A DNA stretch of 49,404 nucleotides. Source: F1-120-MAGs238 sp964484185 (lineage in GTDB: Bacteria; Planctomycetota; Phycisphaerae; Phycisphaerales; UBA1924). This document shows, in pieces, positions 15,409 to 22,519 of the stretch (the stretch's first letter is position 1; each line of letters starts with the position of its first letter). A model generated the notes under the pieces. The model was not told the origin of the DNA, ran no database searches, and saw only the letters and a list, made by a program, of their open reading frames with translations. The stretch spans positions 1 through 49,404 of the forward strand of contig CAZAEQ010000033.1 in NCBI GenBank assembly GCA_964484185.1. The letters are read 5' to 3'. Made by a program: the position numbers and the translations under genes.

Positions 15409-16095
15409 ATGCCGATCGTTCCGACGAAAGATATTGAAGCATTGAATTTCTACGAGATTCACGGGCAAATTTGGCAGACAAATACTGTGGCTCTGGGCAT
15501 ACCCGCTCCATTGTCCACTGCAATAAAAGCCAATGCCGTCGCCGCCCGCACGGCGTACACCGCGCAGCAGAATGCGATTGCCGCCGCTCGCACCGCGACG
15601 CTTACTTGGCAGAGCACGATGGACATCCTCCGCAGTTCAGGATCAAACGGGCTCGCCGCCATCAAGGCCACCGCCGATGCCGCCGTGAATCCGGACACTG
15701 TGTATGCACTGGCGCAAATCCCCGCGCCCTCGACCGGCACACCACTGCCGCCGCCCGGCACTCCCGTGCAGTTCTCATGCAACATCCTGTCGAGCGGCGC
15801 GCTCAACCTGAAATGGAAGATGACTGTCCTGCAGCCCGGCAACACGTTCTACCAGGTCCGCCGCAAACTTGCGGGCGAAACCGCGTTCACGCTCATCGGC
15901 GGCAGCGGAAACCGCTCGTTCACCGATGAAACCCTGCCCGTCGGCACCGACAGCGTGTCGTACATCGTGACCGCGAATCGCGGAAACATCAGCGGCATCG
16001 CATCAAACGCGTTCACCGTGCAGTTTGGTGTGGGTGGAAACTTTGTGACGAGTAATGCGAGCAATGAGGGGAATAGTGTGAAGTTGGCGGCTTAA
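15409..16095 (+). CDS. Fn3-like domain protein, copy 1
   Basis: The 228-aa product has an Ala/Thr-rich helical N-terminal half (residues about 15-100), a short Pro-rich linker (PSTGTPLPPPGTP), and a C-terminal beta-sandwich of fibronectin type III character (about 118-208) with TFYQVRRKLAGE and NRSFTDETLPVGTDSVSYIVTA. It has no signal peptide. It is a paralogue of the gene at 22520: both share NPD.VYA...IPAP, the linker, the Y.VRRK strand, the FTD(E/D)TL turn and the ending VKLAA. ATG 15409 follows CAGGA. Function unknown; the Fn3 fold suggests binding. A strong terminator follows at 16126. Confidence 0.75.
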   Translation: MPIVPTKDIEALNFYEIHGQIWQTNTVALGIPAPLSTAIKANAVAARTAYTAQQNAIAAARTATLTWQSTMDILRSSGSNGLAAIKATADAAVNPDTVYALAQIPAPSTGTPLPPPGTPVQFSCNILSSGALNLKWKMTVLQPGNTFYQVRRKLAGETAFTLIGGSGNRSFTDETLPVGTDSVSYIVTANRGNISGIASNAFTVQFGVGGNFVTSNASNEGNSVKLAA

Positions 16096-16125
16096 AGGAT
16101 CTTCGCTTCGTGAGTTAGATTCAAT

Positions 16126-16166
16126 CGGCCCCGGTTCAGAGATGAGCCGGGGCCGTATTTGTTTTT
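16126..16166 (+). terminator. Rho-independent terminator of Fn3-like copy 1
   Basis: CGGCCCCGG (16126-16134) pairs with CCGGGGCCG (16147-16155), then TATTTGTTTTT. It lies 30 bp after the stop at 16095. Confidence 0.85.
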
Positions 16167-16182
16167 GTGATATCATCCCGTC

Positions 16183-16620
16183 ATGGGGCAATCTGATCGT
16201 AAGCGAAGTCAAGGACACCACGCGAAGGACAGGGCGTGGGCGGGAGCTCTTCAATCTGCGCTCGAGGCCTCCGTTGGTGAACCAAAGACTCCCAACATGG
16301 CCCGACCTGTGCTGCAAGTTCTTGCGGTGAGCCCGCGCGGCTCTCGGTTGGAGATCGAACTGCGATTCAAATCGGGGGAGAACTACTGCTGCTCGGAACC
16401 TGGATGTTTTCTTCCCACGTTCAGCCGCGAATGGTGGAAAGGGTTTCGAGTGCACCTAGGCGAATCGAGCGAACGGAATCCGCCAACTTTGACACTCCTC
16501 GTTCATGTTGTAGTGGAGCGGGGCGCCAAGCTCCAAGTGCTTGAGTCGATTGGGTTGCCCATGGAAGCGTCCGAACATACATCGACGCACGGACCGTTGC
16601 GGGAGCGAGACGCGAATTAG
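16183..16620 (+). CDS. Hypothetical protein with Cys-rich motif
   Basis: The 145-aa product starts at ATG 16183. Its first 38 residues are polar and basic; then comes a compact region with LQVLAVSPRGSRLEIELRFKSG, the motif YCCSEPGC, and a further strand TLTLLVHVVVERGAKL. This mix of strands and Cys pair looks like a real small globular protein. I have a recollection of unnamed bacterial proteins with a similar CC.EPGC motif but cannot name the family. An internal ATG (MARPVLQV) is an alternative start. It begins 17 bp after the terminator of the upstream gene, so its promoter must overlap that terminator or be internal. Confidence 0.5.
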   Translation: MGQSDRKRSQGHHAKDRAWAGALQSALEASVGEPKTPNMARPVLQVLAVSPRGSRLEIELRFKSGENYCCSEPGCFLPTFSREWWKGFRVHLGESSERNPPTLTLLVHVVVERGAKLQVLESIGLPMEASEHTSTHGPLRERDAN

Positions 16621-16731
16621 CGCACAATGGCAATTTGTCCGCCCACTCCGGGGCGGGAAAGACTGTACCGCTTTCCACGGGTTCCGCGACGCCAAAGCGG
16701 CCCCCCGCCGCCTCCAAAGAATCCTCAAATT

Positions 16732-16788
16732 AATGCGAACGTTTCCAAGGTTGATCAACCTGAATCTCGTCAGTGTGGATACTGGGGC
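16732..16788 (+). promoter_or_regulatory. Conserved upstream block of dockerin protein gene 1
   Basis: This 57-bp segment aligns with the segment at 18458-18514 upstream of the paralogue. Shared pieces in the same order and spacing are AATGCG, AAGGTTG, and TGTGGATA(C)TGGGGC. It ends about 38 bp before the ATG, so it probably contains the promoter and transcription start; TTGATC and GATACT are possible -35/-10 elements, with a long 21-bp spacing. Confidence 0.6.
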
Positions 16789-16826
16789 ATTTAAAGCTCC
16801 AAACACCCTCCACCGGAGACGTTCAC

Positions 16827-18338
16827 ATGGTTCGCATTTCCTCAGCATCCGTACTCATCGTCCTTGCCGCCGGATTGGCCCAGGGCCAGATTAGCATTAC
16901 TGCCCAGACACGCACCGTGGAAGCGGTTGCTGGCAATGGGAGTGGGAGTCACTTCATTGAAAGTTCCAACTTCAATGACTGGGACGGATACGCACACAAG
17001 CTCTGGATTGTCGGATGGAATGAGGTTCGTCAGACTTCGTCGATGACCCCGTGGACGCTTGACTGTCAGATGGTGGGTGAAAATGCTGGCAACAACGATG
17101 GCGTGGCGGGCTCGGTCTCTTCACGCTATCGCGTGGATTTCTCCATCAACCAGCCGATGGATGTGTATGCACAAGGCACCTGGACCGGCGATGATCTCAG
17201 CGGTGCAACGATGCGTATGTGGAATCGCAGCACCAATGGAAACATCCTGGGCCCAGGCGACAGCTACCAGCACCTGGCGCCCGGGAACTACGCCTACGAG
17301 CAAAATTACTTCAGGTCGAGCCGCGGCGTATTTGATGGCACGATGGCGATTCAGTTCCGCCCCGGCAACGATCAGTGCCAATACGCGACTGTCGTGACGA
17401 ACAGGTGGTACACCGGCACCACCACCACTGCCAGCGGCTCGGGCGATGGTCCTGCATCGTGCAACTCTCCCGCGTTCCCCAATGCCGTCTGGTTCAAGTA
17501 CACCGCGCCACGCAGCGGGCCGCTGACCATTTCAACCTGTGGCAGCAGCTTTGACACTGTGCTCACGGTCTTCAACAACGGCGCGTGCAATCTTGCCGCG
17601 GGCAACATTGTTGTCTGCAACGACGATGTTCCGGCTGGTTCCAGCTGCGGTGCGGGCACGAATGCTTCGTTTGTGACTGTGAACGTCCTCAGTGGTCAGC
17701 AATTCCTGATCCGTCTCAGCGGCTACAACAACGCTGCAGGTGATTACCGGCTCAACGTCGGACCCGTCAATGACAACTGCAACTCGATGATTCCCGCAAC
17801 GCTGGGCGACAATGCCTTTGACAATCGTCTGGCCGACACCGATGGCGCAGTCGTCAACAGCTGCGTATTCGGCGGCGACAATCAGATCAACGGCGATCTC
17901 TGGTACTCGTTCGTTCCCGCGACCAGCGGCCTTCTGACCCTTGACACCTGCGGCAGCAGCTTTGATACCAAACTGGTGATCTATGACGGGTACTCCTGCG
18001 GCGCCAGCGGCTACATGGCGTGCAGTGATGACTCCGCCACCTGCGGCGGCAACAACCTTCGATCGAAGATCACCGATCTTCCTGTTGTCGCTGGCCACAA
18101 CTACACCATTCGCGTTGGCGGCTTCTCGAACAACCGCGGCGCGGGCAACCTCCGCCTTTCCATGCCGCCCGCCTGCACCGCCGACTTCAACCAGGACAGC
18201 GTGGTCGACTTCTTTGACTATCTCGACTTCGTCAGTGCGTTCTCAGCCAGCGAACCCGCCGCGGACTTCAATGATGACAGCGTGATCGACTTCTTTGACT
18301 ACCTCGACTTTGTTGACTCCTTTGCTGGCGGCTGCTGA
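16827..18338 (+). CDS. Secreted GC-type dockerin protein with two PPC-like domains, copy 1
   Basis: The 503-aa product has a signal peptide (cut near GLAQG, residue 20). An N-terminal unknown domain covers about 21-180. Two related beta-sandwich domains follow (about 181-312 and 315-446), each beginning ND.C and containing W(F/Y)...P..SG.LT..TCGSSFDT, resembling bacterial pre-peptidase C-terminal (PPC) domains. The C-terminus (451-503) has two dockerin-like EF-hand repeats, ADFNQDSVVDFFDYLDF and ADFNDDSVIDFFDYLDF, and ends AGGC. Such GC-terminated dockerins are known from Phycisphaerae surface proteins. ATG 16827 follows GGAG by eight bases. The next gene is a same-length paralogue; each has its own terminator. 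Confidence 0.85.
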   Translation: MVRISSASVLIVLAAGLAQGQISITAQTRTVEAVAGNGSGSHFIESSNFNDWDGYAHKLWIVGWNEVRQTSSMTPWTLDCQMVGENAGNNDGVAGSVSSRYRVDFSINQPMDVYAQGTWTGDDLSGATMRMWNRSTNGNILGPGDSYQHLAPGNYAYEQNYFRSSRGVFDGTMAIQFRPGNDQCQYATVVTNRWYTGTTTTASGSGDGPASCNSPAFPNAVWFKYTAPRSGPLTISTCGSSFDTVLTVFNNGACNLAAGNIVVCNDDVPAGSSCGAGTNASFVTVNVLSGQQFLIRLSGYNNAAGDYRLNVGPVNDNCNSMIPATLGDNAFDNRLADTDGAVVNSCVFGGDNQINGDLWYSFVPATSGLLTLDTCGSSFDTKLVIYDGYSCGASGYMACSDDSATCGGNNLRSKITDLPVVAGHNYTIRVGGFSNNRGAGNLRLSMPPACTADFNQDSVVDFFDYLDFVSAFSASEPAADFNDDSVIDFFDYLDFVDSFAGGC

Positions 18339-18368
18339 GAGGCAGGACCACACATATACCCCTTCGCA

Positions 18369-18403
18369 GCGGCCCCGGAGACGTCCGGGGTCGCCGCCTT
18401 TTT
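18369..18403 (+). terminator. Terminator of dockerin protein gene 1
   Basis: CCCCGGA (18373-18379) pairs with TCCGGGG (18384-18390) over a GACG loop, extended by GC pairs with one mismatch, then CTTTTT. It lies 30 bp after the stop. Confidence 0.8.
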
Positions 18404-18457
18404 GGGTTCAGATGCCTGCCACGGCCTCAAAAGGGCGGTTGAAAGAATTTTTGCAAA

Positions 18458-18514
18458 AATGCGCACTTTGTCAAAGGTTGGCACCTCTGGAAATCGCCAT
18501 TGTGGATATGGGGC
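18458..18514 (+). promoter_or_regulatory. Conserved upstream block of dockerin protein gene 2
   Basis: This is the second copy of the block described at 16732-16788: AATGCG at 18458, AAGGTTG at 18474 and TGTGGATATGGGGC ending at 18514. It lies 39 bp before the ATG, nearly the same distance as in the first copy. Conservation outside the coding region points to a shared promoter or regulator site carried along in the duplication. Confidence 0.6.
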
Positions 18515-18553
18515 GTGTAGTGCCCCGCAAAACAACCCACAATGGAGATTCAG

Positions 18554-20065
18554 ATGATTCGCAACACACGTATCGTTCAGGCAGCCGCAGCTCTTGTCTT
18601 TGCATCAGGACTCGCTCAGGCCCAGATCAACATCACCTCACAGACCCGCTTTGTTGAAGCCGTCGCCGGCAACGGCAGCGGCACCAGCCACTTTGACTGT
18701 CTCAACTTCAATGCCTGGAACCAGCAGGCCTCAAAGTCCTGGCCCAACTCCAGCAACTCAATCCGTCAGATCTCATCGATGTCGGCCTGGACCATGGACA
18801 CCAACATGACCGGCACCAACTTCGCCCCCACCGACGGCGAAGCTGGCAACATCTCTTCCAGGTACCGCGTTGAGTTCTCAATCAGCCAGCCCATGGACGT
18901 CTACGCCCAGGGCGGCTTCTCCGGCGATGACACCAGCGGCGCACAGCAGCGCATTTGGAACCGCAACACTAACGCCACCGTCTTCGGCGGCTCGGGCAAT
19001 TTCTACCAGCACCTCACCCCCGGCATCTACGCCTTTGAGCAGTCCATCAACTCGTTCGCCCGCGGCCAGATCAATGGTGACATGGCGATTCAGTTCCGCC
19101 CCGGCAACGACACCTGCGAGTACGCAACAGTCGTGACCAACAATTCCTACACCGGCACGACGGTCGCGGCCTCTGGCTCTGGCGATGGCCCCGCCGCGTG
19201 CAACACTCCTGCGTTCCCCGATGCAGTGTGGTTCAAGTACACCGCGCCCCGCAGCGGCCCGCTCACGTTGACCACCTGCGGCAGCAGCTTTGACACCGTC
19301 CTCACCGTCTTCAACAACGGCAACTGCAACCTTTCCGCCGGCAACATCACCGCCTGCAACGATGATGCACCACTTGGCAGCGGCTGCGCCAGCGGCACCA
19401 CACGCTCTTCACTCACGCTCAACGTGAACACCGGCGAACAGTTCCTCATCCGCCTCTCTGGCTACAACGATGCCACCGGCGACTACCGCCTGAACGTCGG
19501 CCCCGTGAACGACAAGTGCGACTCGATGATCCCCGCGGTCATCGGCAACAACGCCTTCGACAACCGCATGGCCGACACCGATGGCGCCGTGCTCAACTCC
19601 TGCGTGATCAGCGGCGACAACCAGGTCAACGGCGACCTGTGGTACTCCTTCATCCCCACCGAAGATGGCCTGCTCACCGTGAGCACCTGCACCGGCACCG
19701 ACTGGGACACCAAGCTCGCGGTCTACAACGGCTACTCCTGCGGCGTCAACGGACTCATGGCCTGCAATGACGACTTCTGCGGCCTGCGGTCACAGATCGA
19801 AGACCTTCAGGTTGTCGCTGGCCAGTGGTACACGATCCGCGTCGGCGGCTTCACCACCGCCCGCGGCATCGGCAACCTCAACCTCGCGTTCGCCGGCTAC
19901 TGCTCCGCTGACTTCAACCACGATGGCGTGGTCGACTTCTTTGACTACCTCGACTTCGTCGACGCCTTCGCAGCCTCAGCCCCCGCCGCGGACTTCAACG
20001 ATGACAGCGTGATCGACTTCTTCGATTACCTCGACTTCGTGGACGCATTCAGCGCAGGCTGCTAA
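18554..20065 (+). CDS. Secreted GC-type dockerin protein with two PPC-like domains, copy 2
   Basis: The product is 503 aa, the same length as copy 1, and is similar along its whole length. It has a signal peptide ending near GLAQAQ, the N-terminal domain opening with INITSQTRFVEAVAGNGSG, two PPC-like domains (about 181-312 and 313-450), and two dockerin-like repeats with D.N.D calcium-ligand spacing, ending SAGC. ATG 18554 follows GGAG by six bases; an in-frame ATG four codons earlier overlaps that site. Codon choice is richer in C at third positions than in copy 1, so the copies are not a very recent duplication. Likely a cell-surface protein; ligand unknown. Confidence 0.85.
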   Translation: MIRNTRIVQAAAALVFASGLAQAQINITSQTRFVEAVAGNGSGTSHFDCLNFNAWNQQASKSWPNSSNSIRQISSMSAWTMDTNMTGTNFAPTDGEAGNISSRYRVEFSISQPMDVYAQGGFSGDDTSGAQQRIWNRNTNATVFGGSGNFYQHLTPGIYAFEQSINSFARGQINGDMAIQFRPGNDTCEYATVVTNNSYTGTTVAASGSGDGPAACNTPAFPDAVWFKYTAPRSGPLTLTTCGSSFDTVLTVFNNGNCNLSAGNITACNDDAPLGSGCASGTTRSSLTLNVNTGEQFLIRLSGYNDATGDYRLNVGPVNDKCDSMIPAVIGNNAFDNRMADTDGAVLNSCVISGDNQVNGDLWYSFIPTEDGLLTVSTCTGTDWDTKLAVYNGYSCGVNGLMACNDDFCGLRSQIEDLQVVAGQWYTIRVGGFTTARGIGNLNLAFAGYCSADFNHDGVVDFFDYLDFVDAFAASAPAADFNDDSVIDFFDYLDFVDAFSAGC

Positions 20066-20118
20066 GAACCAGGCGTCAGGCTTAGGCCGAGCCACAAACA
20101 AAAACCCCCTCAAATCGT

Positions 20119-20155
20119 GGCGACCCCGGAAACTGCCGGGGTCGCCGCTGTTTTT
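20119..20155 (+). terminator. Terminator of dockerin protein gene 2
   Basis: A perfect 11-bp stem, GGCGACCCCGG (20119-20129) with CCGGGGTCGCC (20136-20146), a six-base loop, then GCTGTTTTT. Confidence 0.9.
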
Positions 20156-20198
20156 GGGGGAATGTGGGGTCAGGTTGAGAGTGAGAATGTCGTGAAAG

Positions 20199-20227
20199 TG
20201 GACAATGGGGGTGAGGGGGGCGATACT
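20199..20227 (+). promoter_or_regulatory. Probable promoter of tRNA-Thr
   Basis: TGGACA at 20199-20204 (five of six to TTGACA) and GATACT at 20222-20227 (four of six to TATAAT) are 17 bp apart. A start near 20234 would place the tRNA 5' end about 38 bp downstream, a normal leader length. Confidence 0.55.
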
Positions 20228-20271
20228 TGTAGCCCGTTTCGCTGATTTTGGAACGGGGACGGCTTAATCAC

Positions 20272-20343
20272 GCCACCTTAGCTCAGCGGTAGAGCGATGC
20301 TTTCGTAAAGCATAGGTCTGGGGTTCAAATCCCCAAGGTGGCT
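20272..20343 (+). tRNA. tRNA-Thr (anticodon CGT)
   Basis: The 72-nt cloverleaf is complete. Acceptor stem GCCACCT (20272-20278) pairs with AGGTGGC (20336-20342). The D-arm holds GCTCAGCGGTAGAGC. The anticodon stem ATGCT/AGCAT encloses loop TTCGTAA with anticodon CGT at 20304-20306. The T-arm is GGGG-TTCAAAT-CCCC. CCA is not encoded. It decodes ACG threonine codons. Its last 24 bp plus two following T residues are duplicated exactly 129 bp downstream, see the att-like repeat. Confidence 0.95.
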
Positions 20344-20345
20344 TT

Positions 20346-20448
20346 TCAATTGACAATGGATAATTGACAATGAAAAACAAAGCACCCCGGACCAAGATCC
20401 GGGGCGTTTTCATTATCCATTATCAATTGTCCATTATCAATTGATTAC
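20346..20448. mobile_element. 103-bp inverted-repeat insert between tRNA-Thr and the duplicated tRNA end
   Basis: Left arm 20347-20376 begins CAATTGACAATGG and right arm about 20407-20443 ends CCATTATCAATTG; they are reverse complements except for a few transitions and a 7-bp CATTATC present only on the right. A GC hairpin terminator sits in the centre. With the flanking 26-bp direct repeats the whole looks like a MITE-like or remnant integrative insert. It encodes nothing. Confidence 0.6.
20385..20410 (+). terminator. Terminator of tRNA-Thr, inside the insert
   Basis: CCCCGGA (20385-20391) pairs with TCCGGGG (20398-20404) over CCAAGA, followed by CGTTTT. AAAAC to the left can extend the stem with GTTTT. 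Confidence 0.75.
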
Positions 20449-20474
20449 GGGGTTCAAATCCCCAAGGTGGCTTT
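20449..20474 (+). repeat. Second copy of the tRNA-Thr 3' end (att-like)
   Basis: These 26 bp, covering the T-arm (GGGGTTCAAATCCCC) and acceptor 3' strand (AAGGTGGCT) plus TT, are identical to 20320-20345 in the intact tRNA. The bases on each side differ. Exact 3'-end duplications are what tyrosine-recombinase integration at a tRNA leaves behind. No integrase lies in the window. Confidence 0.85.
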
Positions 20475-20722
20475 CGCGGCGTGGCATCGACATTCCTGTC
20501 GATGTGCCTTGTTTCCCCTCCCGCTTTCTGCCGTCGCTCCTCACCCGTGAGTCTCTGGGCCCGGTGTCTTGGTACGCAGAGACCCAGAGACGCCGAGACG
20601 CAGAGCAAGGCAGAGAAATCAACATCAGATATTCACGATGGCCACGATAAGAAAAGGCATTGGCCACAGATGTCACGGATAAGCACAAATGTAGACAAAC
20701 GGGGTACAGACCATGTGCATGG
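20475..20722. repeat. Gene-free stretch with two dispersed-type repeats
   Basis: 20574-20616 is built from ACGCAGAGAC/CCAGAGACG/CCGAGACGCAG steps, a degenerate CGCAGAGA microsatellite-like element. 20662-20691 reads CCACAGATGTCACGGATAAG, a second degenerate short repeat. A relative of the first lies in reverse orientation at 23811-23843. No gene is seen. Confidence 0.55.
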
Positions 20723-21130
20723 CTACTTAAAAATCGCCTGAACAGTTGTCACAGCGCCGACGACCGCCATCGAAATCGTAAATAGAACGATTAGGAACGC
20801 GACAATCCATTTACTCCTTAGCCAACGAAATATCTGGTCAACGCGGTCCGGAGGGAGCGCGGCTTCCTGCTTCTTCTGCTCGATGTGATCGTTAATACTG
20901 ACCACTGGGGCAAGTGCCCAAATTGGGTCAAACCTCCCAGAGGAGCTCGACACCGTACGTACAGCCCCGAAGTGTTCAAGCCGTCGGATGAAGGGCTCGT
21001 ACTCATCGGACGACATTTCAAATACCGCGATCGCCTCTGCCCTGGACACATGTCCACGATTAGCGCGGAACCACGCCGCCAGAATGGCCACTGCGTCAAC
21101 TTCCTTCGCATTGAGCGTTCCTAATACCAT
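20723..21130 (-). CDS. Hypothetical membrane protein with winged-helix-like N-terminus
   Basis: The 135-aa product starts at ATG 21130. The first 65 residues look helical with a helix-turn-helix-like rhythm (VDAVAILAAWFRANRGHVSRAEAIAVF, then EPFIRRLEHFGAVRTV). A polar linker follows, and one C-terminal membrane span (about 108-130, IVAFLIVLFTISMAVVGAVTTV). It would be a tail-anchored cytosolic protein. It is divergent from the nuclease-like gene at 21227, with about 96 bp between the starts, so the two may form an accessory pair. No family is recognised with certainty. Confidence 0.6.
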   Translation of the reverse strand: MVLGTLNAKEVDAVAILAAWFRANRGHVSRAEAIAVFEMSSDEYEPFIRRLEHFGAVRTVSSSSGRFDPIWALAPVVSINDHIEQKKQEAALPPDRVDQIFRWLRSKWIVAFLIVLFTISMAVVGAVTTVQAIFK

Positions 21131-21226
21131 CTGGAGGCCCCCGGGGAAACAGAGATTGTGTTCGTATCCAATTTATGTCATGAATACTATCGAATCCGAG
21201 CAGGGCTGCTACCCTAATCGCCAGCA

Positions 21227-21988
21227 ATGGCAAAGCTCAATCGCACTGAAATTCGTGATCTCGCAAAGAGCATCGTTAAGGGTGCAACTGGCGGGATTCG
21301 CTACTCTGACCTGCTCACACGCATTGTCACGGACCATCCCGAGACGCCGCGAAACTCAATTGCGGGGGCGATATACGACCTCCAGGAAACATTCGAAGGT
21401 GAAGTCGCAAAGCCGAGTCGCGGGCTGTTTACATGGCTGACCGCCGGGTCAGTTCCGACCGTCAAAACCGGTCCAGTCGTCCCGCCGGAACCAGCAGCCC
21501 GCGAGCAGGATTTCTACGAGTCGTTCGCCGAATGGCTTAAGAATGATCTCGATGAGGCTACTGAAGCTATCGCGCTTGGCGGCGGCGGTCTTCGCGGGAA
21601 ATGGGGAACGCCAGACGTATTGGGAACCTTTAAGCCTGTTCCGTCCAACCGCGTTAAATTCGAGCCCGAGATAATCTCAGCGGAGATCAAAACGAACGCA
21701 TCGGAATCGATCACGGCATTCGGGCAAGCAACCGCATATCGCCTGTTCTCTCACAAGGTCTATTTGGTCATGCCACGGACGCTGCCAGAGGAAGACAGGA
21801 GCCGGATTGCAGCGCTGGCAATGCTCTTCGGAATCGGACTTGTCCTTTTCGACGTCAACGTCAACGACCCCAAGTACGATGTGCAAGTGCGTGACCAGAG
21901 GTTCAGCCCGGACATGTTCTATGTCAACGAGTTTGCCGACCGCTTGCACGACCACAACAAGCAGGCCTTCAATCGGCTCTTCCAGTAG
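21227..21988 (+). CDS. HrgA-like protein: HARE-type HTH plus PD-(D/E)XK nuclease domain
   Basis: The 253-aa product has an N-terminal winged-helix-type segment (about 5-75, IRDLAKSIVKGATGGIRYSDLLTRI...NSIAGAIYDL) typical of HARE-HTH domains on restriction-associated proteins. The C-terminal part has the order of a PD-(D/E)XK nuclease: GTPDVLG (Asp130), SAEIKTN (Glu153, Lys155), and a RecB-like QATAY (Gln167-Tyr171). This is the build of HrgA-type proteins, linked to restriction of foreign DNA. No methyltransferase is beside it, so a complete R-M system is not shown. It lies within 1 kb of the duplicated tRNA end, consistent with acquired DNA. Confidence 0.75.
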   Translation: MAKLNRTEIRDLAKSIVKGATGGIRYSDLLTRIVTDHPETPRNSIAGAIYDLQETFEGEVAKPSRGLFTWLTAGSVPTVKTGPVVPPEPAAREQDFYESFAEWLKNDLDEATEAIALGGGGLRGKWGTPDVLGTFKPVPSNRVKFEPEIISAEIKTNASESITAFGQATAYRLFSHKVYLVMPRTLPEEDRSRIAALAMLFGIGLVLFDVNVNDPKYDVQVRDQRFSPDMFYVNEFADRLHDHNKQAFNRLFQ

Positions 21989-22047
21989 GACGGGCGCTGC
22001 GACCAGCGACACACAACACCAACTTAAGGCGTGGCACCGGTCTCCAA

Positions 22048-22257
22048 CTGCCCACCACAATCCCTCCACTGCCACCTTTGCTCCTCGTCCTGCCCTCCGC
22101 GCTCATCGTACTGCCCCCTGCGCTTGTCGCCCTGACCCCTGCTAGCGCCGCGCTGCCGTCCGCGCTCTTTGCGCTGCCGTCCAGCATTCTCGGCGTGCCG
22201 TCCAGCGCTCACGCTCTGCCGTCTGCGCTCTTCGCCGTGCCGTCTGGGAAGAAAATC
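22048..22257 (+). repeat. Array 2: degenerate tandem repeat of 21 bp, G/C-rich
   Basis: About nine 21-bp units run from 22048 to 22236, with a decayed last unit to 22257; the consensus begins CTGCCGTCCGCGCTCTTC. Unit borders fall at 22048, 22069, 22090, 22111, 22132, 22153, 22174, 22195, 22216 and 22237. In the plus frame of 22048 they encode LPTTIPP, LPPLLLV, LPSALIV, LPPALVA, LTPASAA, LPSALFA, LPSSILG, VPSSAHA, LPSALFA, VPSGKKI. The frame stays open to 22389 but has no ATG; the first start is TTG 22078. Unit length and the hydrophobic-P-S register match array 1 although base composition is opposite. It ends 263 bp before the paralogous Fn3-like gene. Confidence 0.9.
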
Positions 22258-22519
22258 CCGTGGGTCCGTGTGCGTTATTTCGGTGTTATCGCGGGTGGGT
22301 GTGGCAGTGCTGTGGCCGCAAGTGGCTCATTCCCCGAATTTGGTGGCCGCCCGCTTAAGCCGCACAAAACAAATATTTACAATAAATAGATCAATCGTTA
22401 AACTCACCCGCGAATGCTCACGATCTCCCTTTCGTCCGCGACGCACTCTGCATGTGCAGCGAGCGACTTGTGCGGATTTACCGTTGGCATACGTTGCGCC
22501 AACTTTGGAGTATTGCATC

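Noticed and set aside
20441..20688. Overlapping short frames on both strands right of the tRNA duplication
   Set aside because: They are produced by the CGCAGAG-type repeat and the tRNA fragment.
22169..22519. Upstream extension of the Fn3-like copy 2 gene to 22169
   Set aside because: The extra 117 residues are Arg/Cys/Ser-rich and not matched in the paralogue; ATG 22520 aligns with the paralogue's start.
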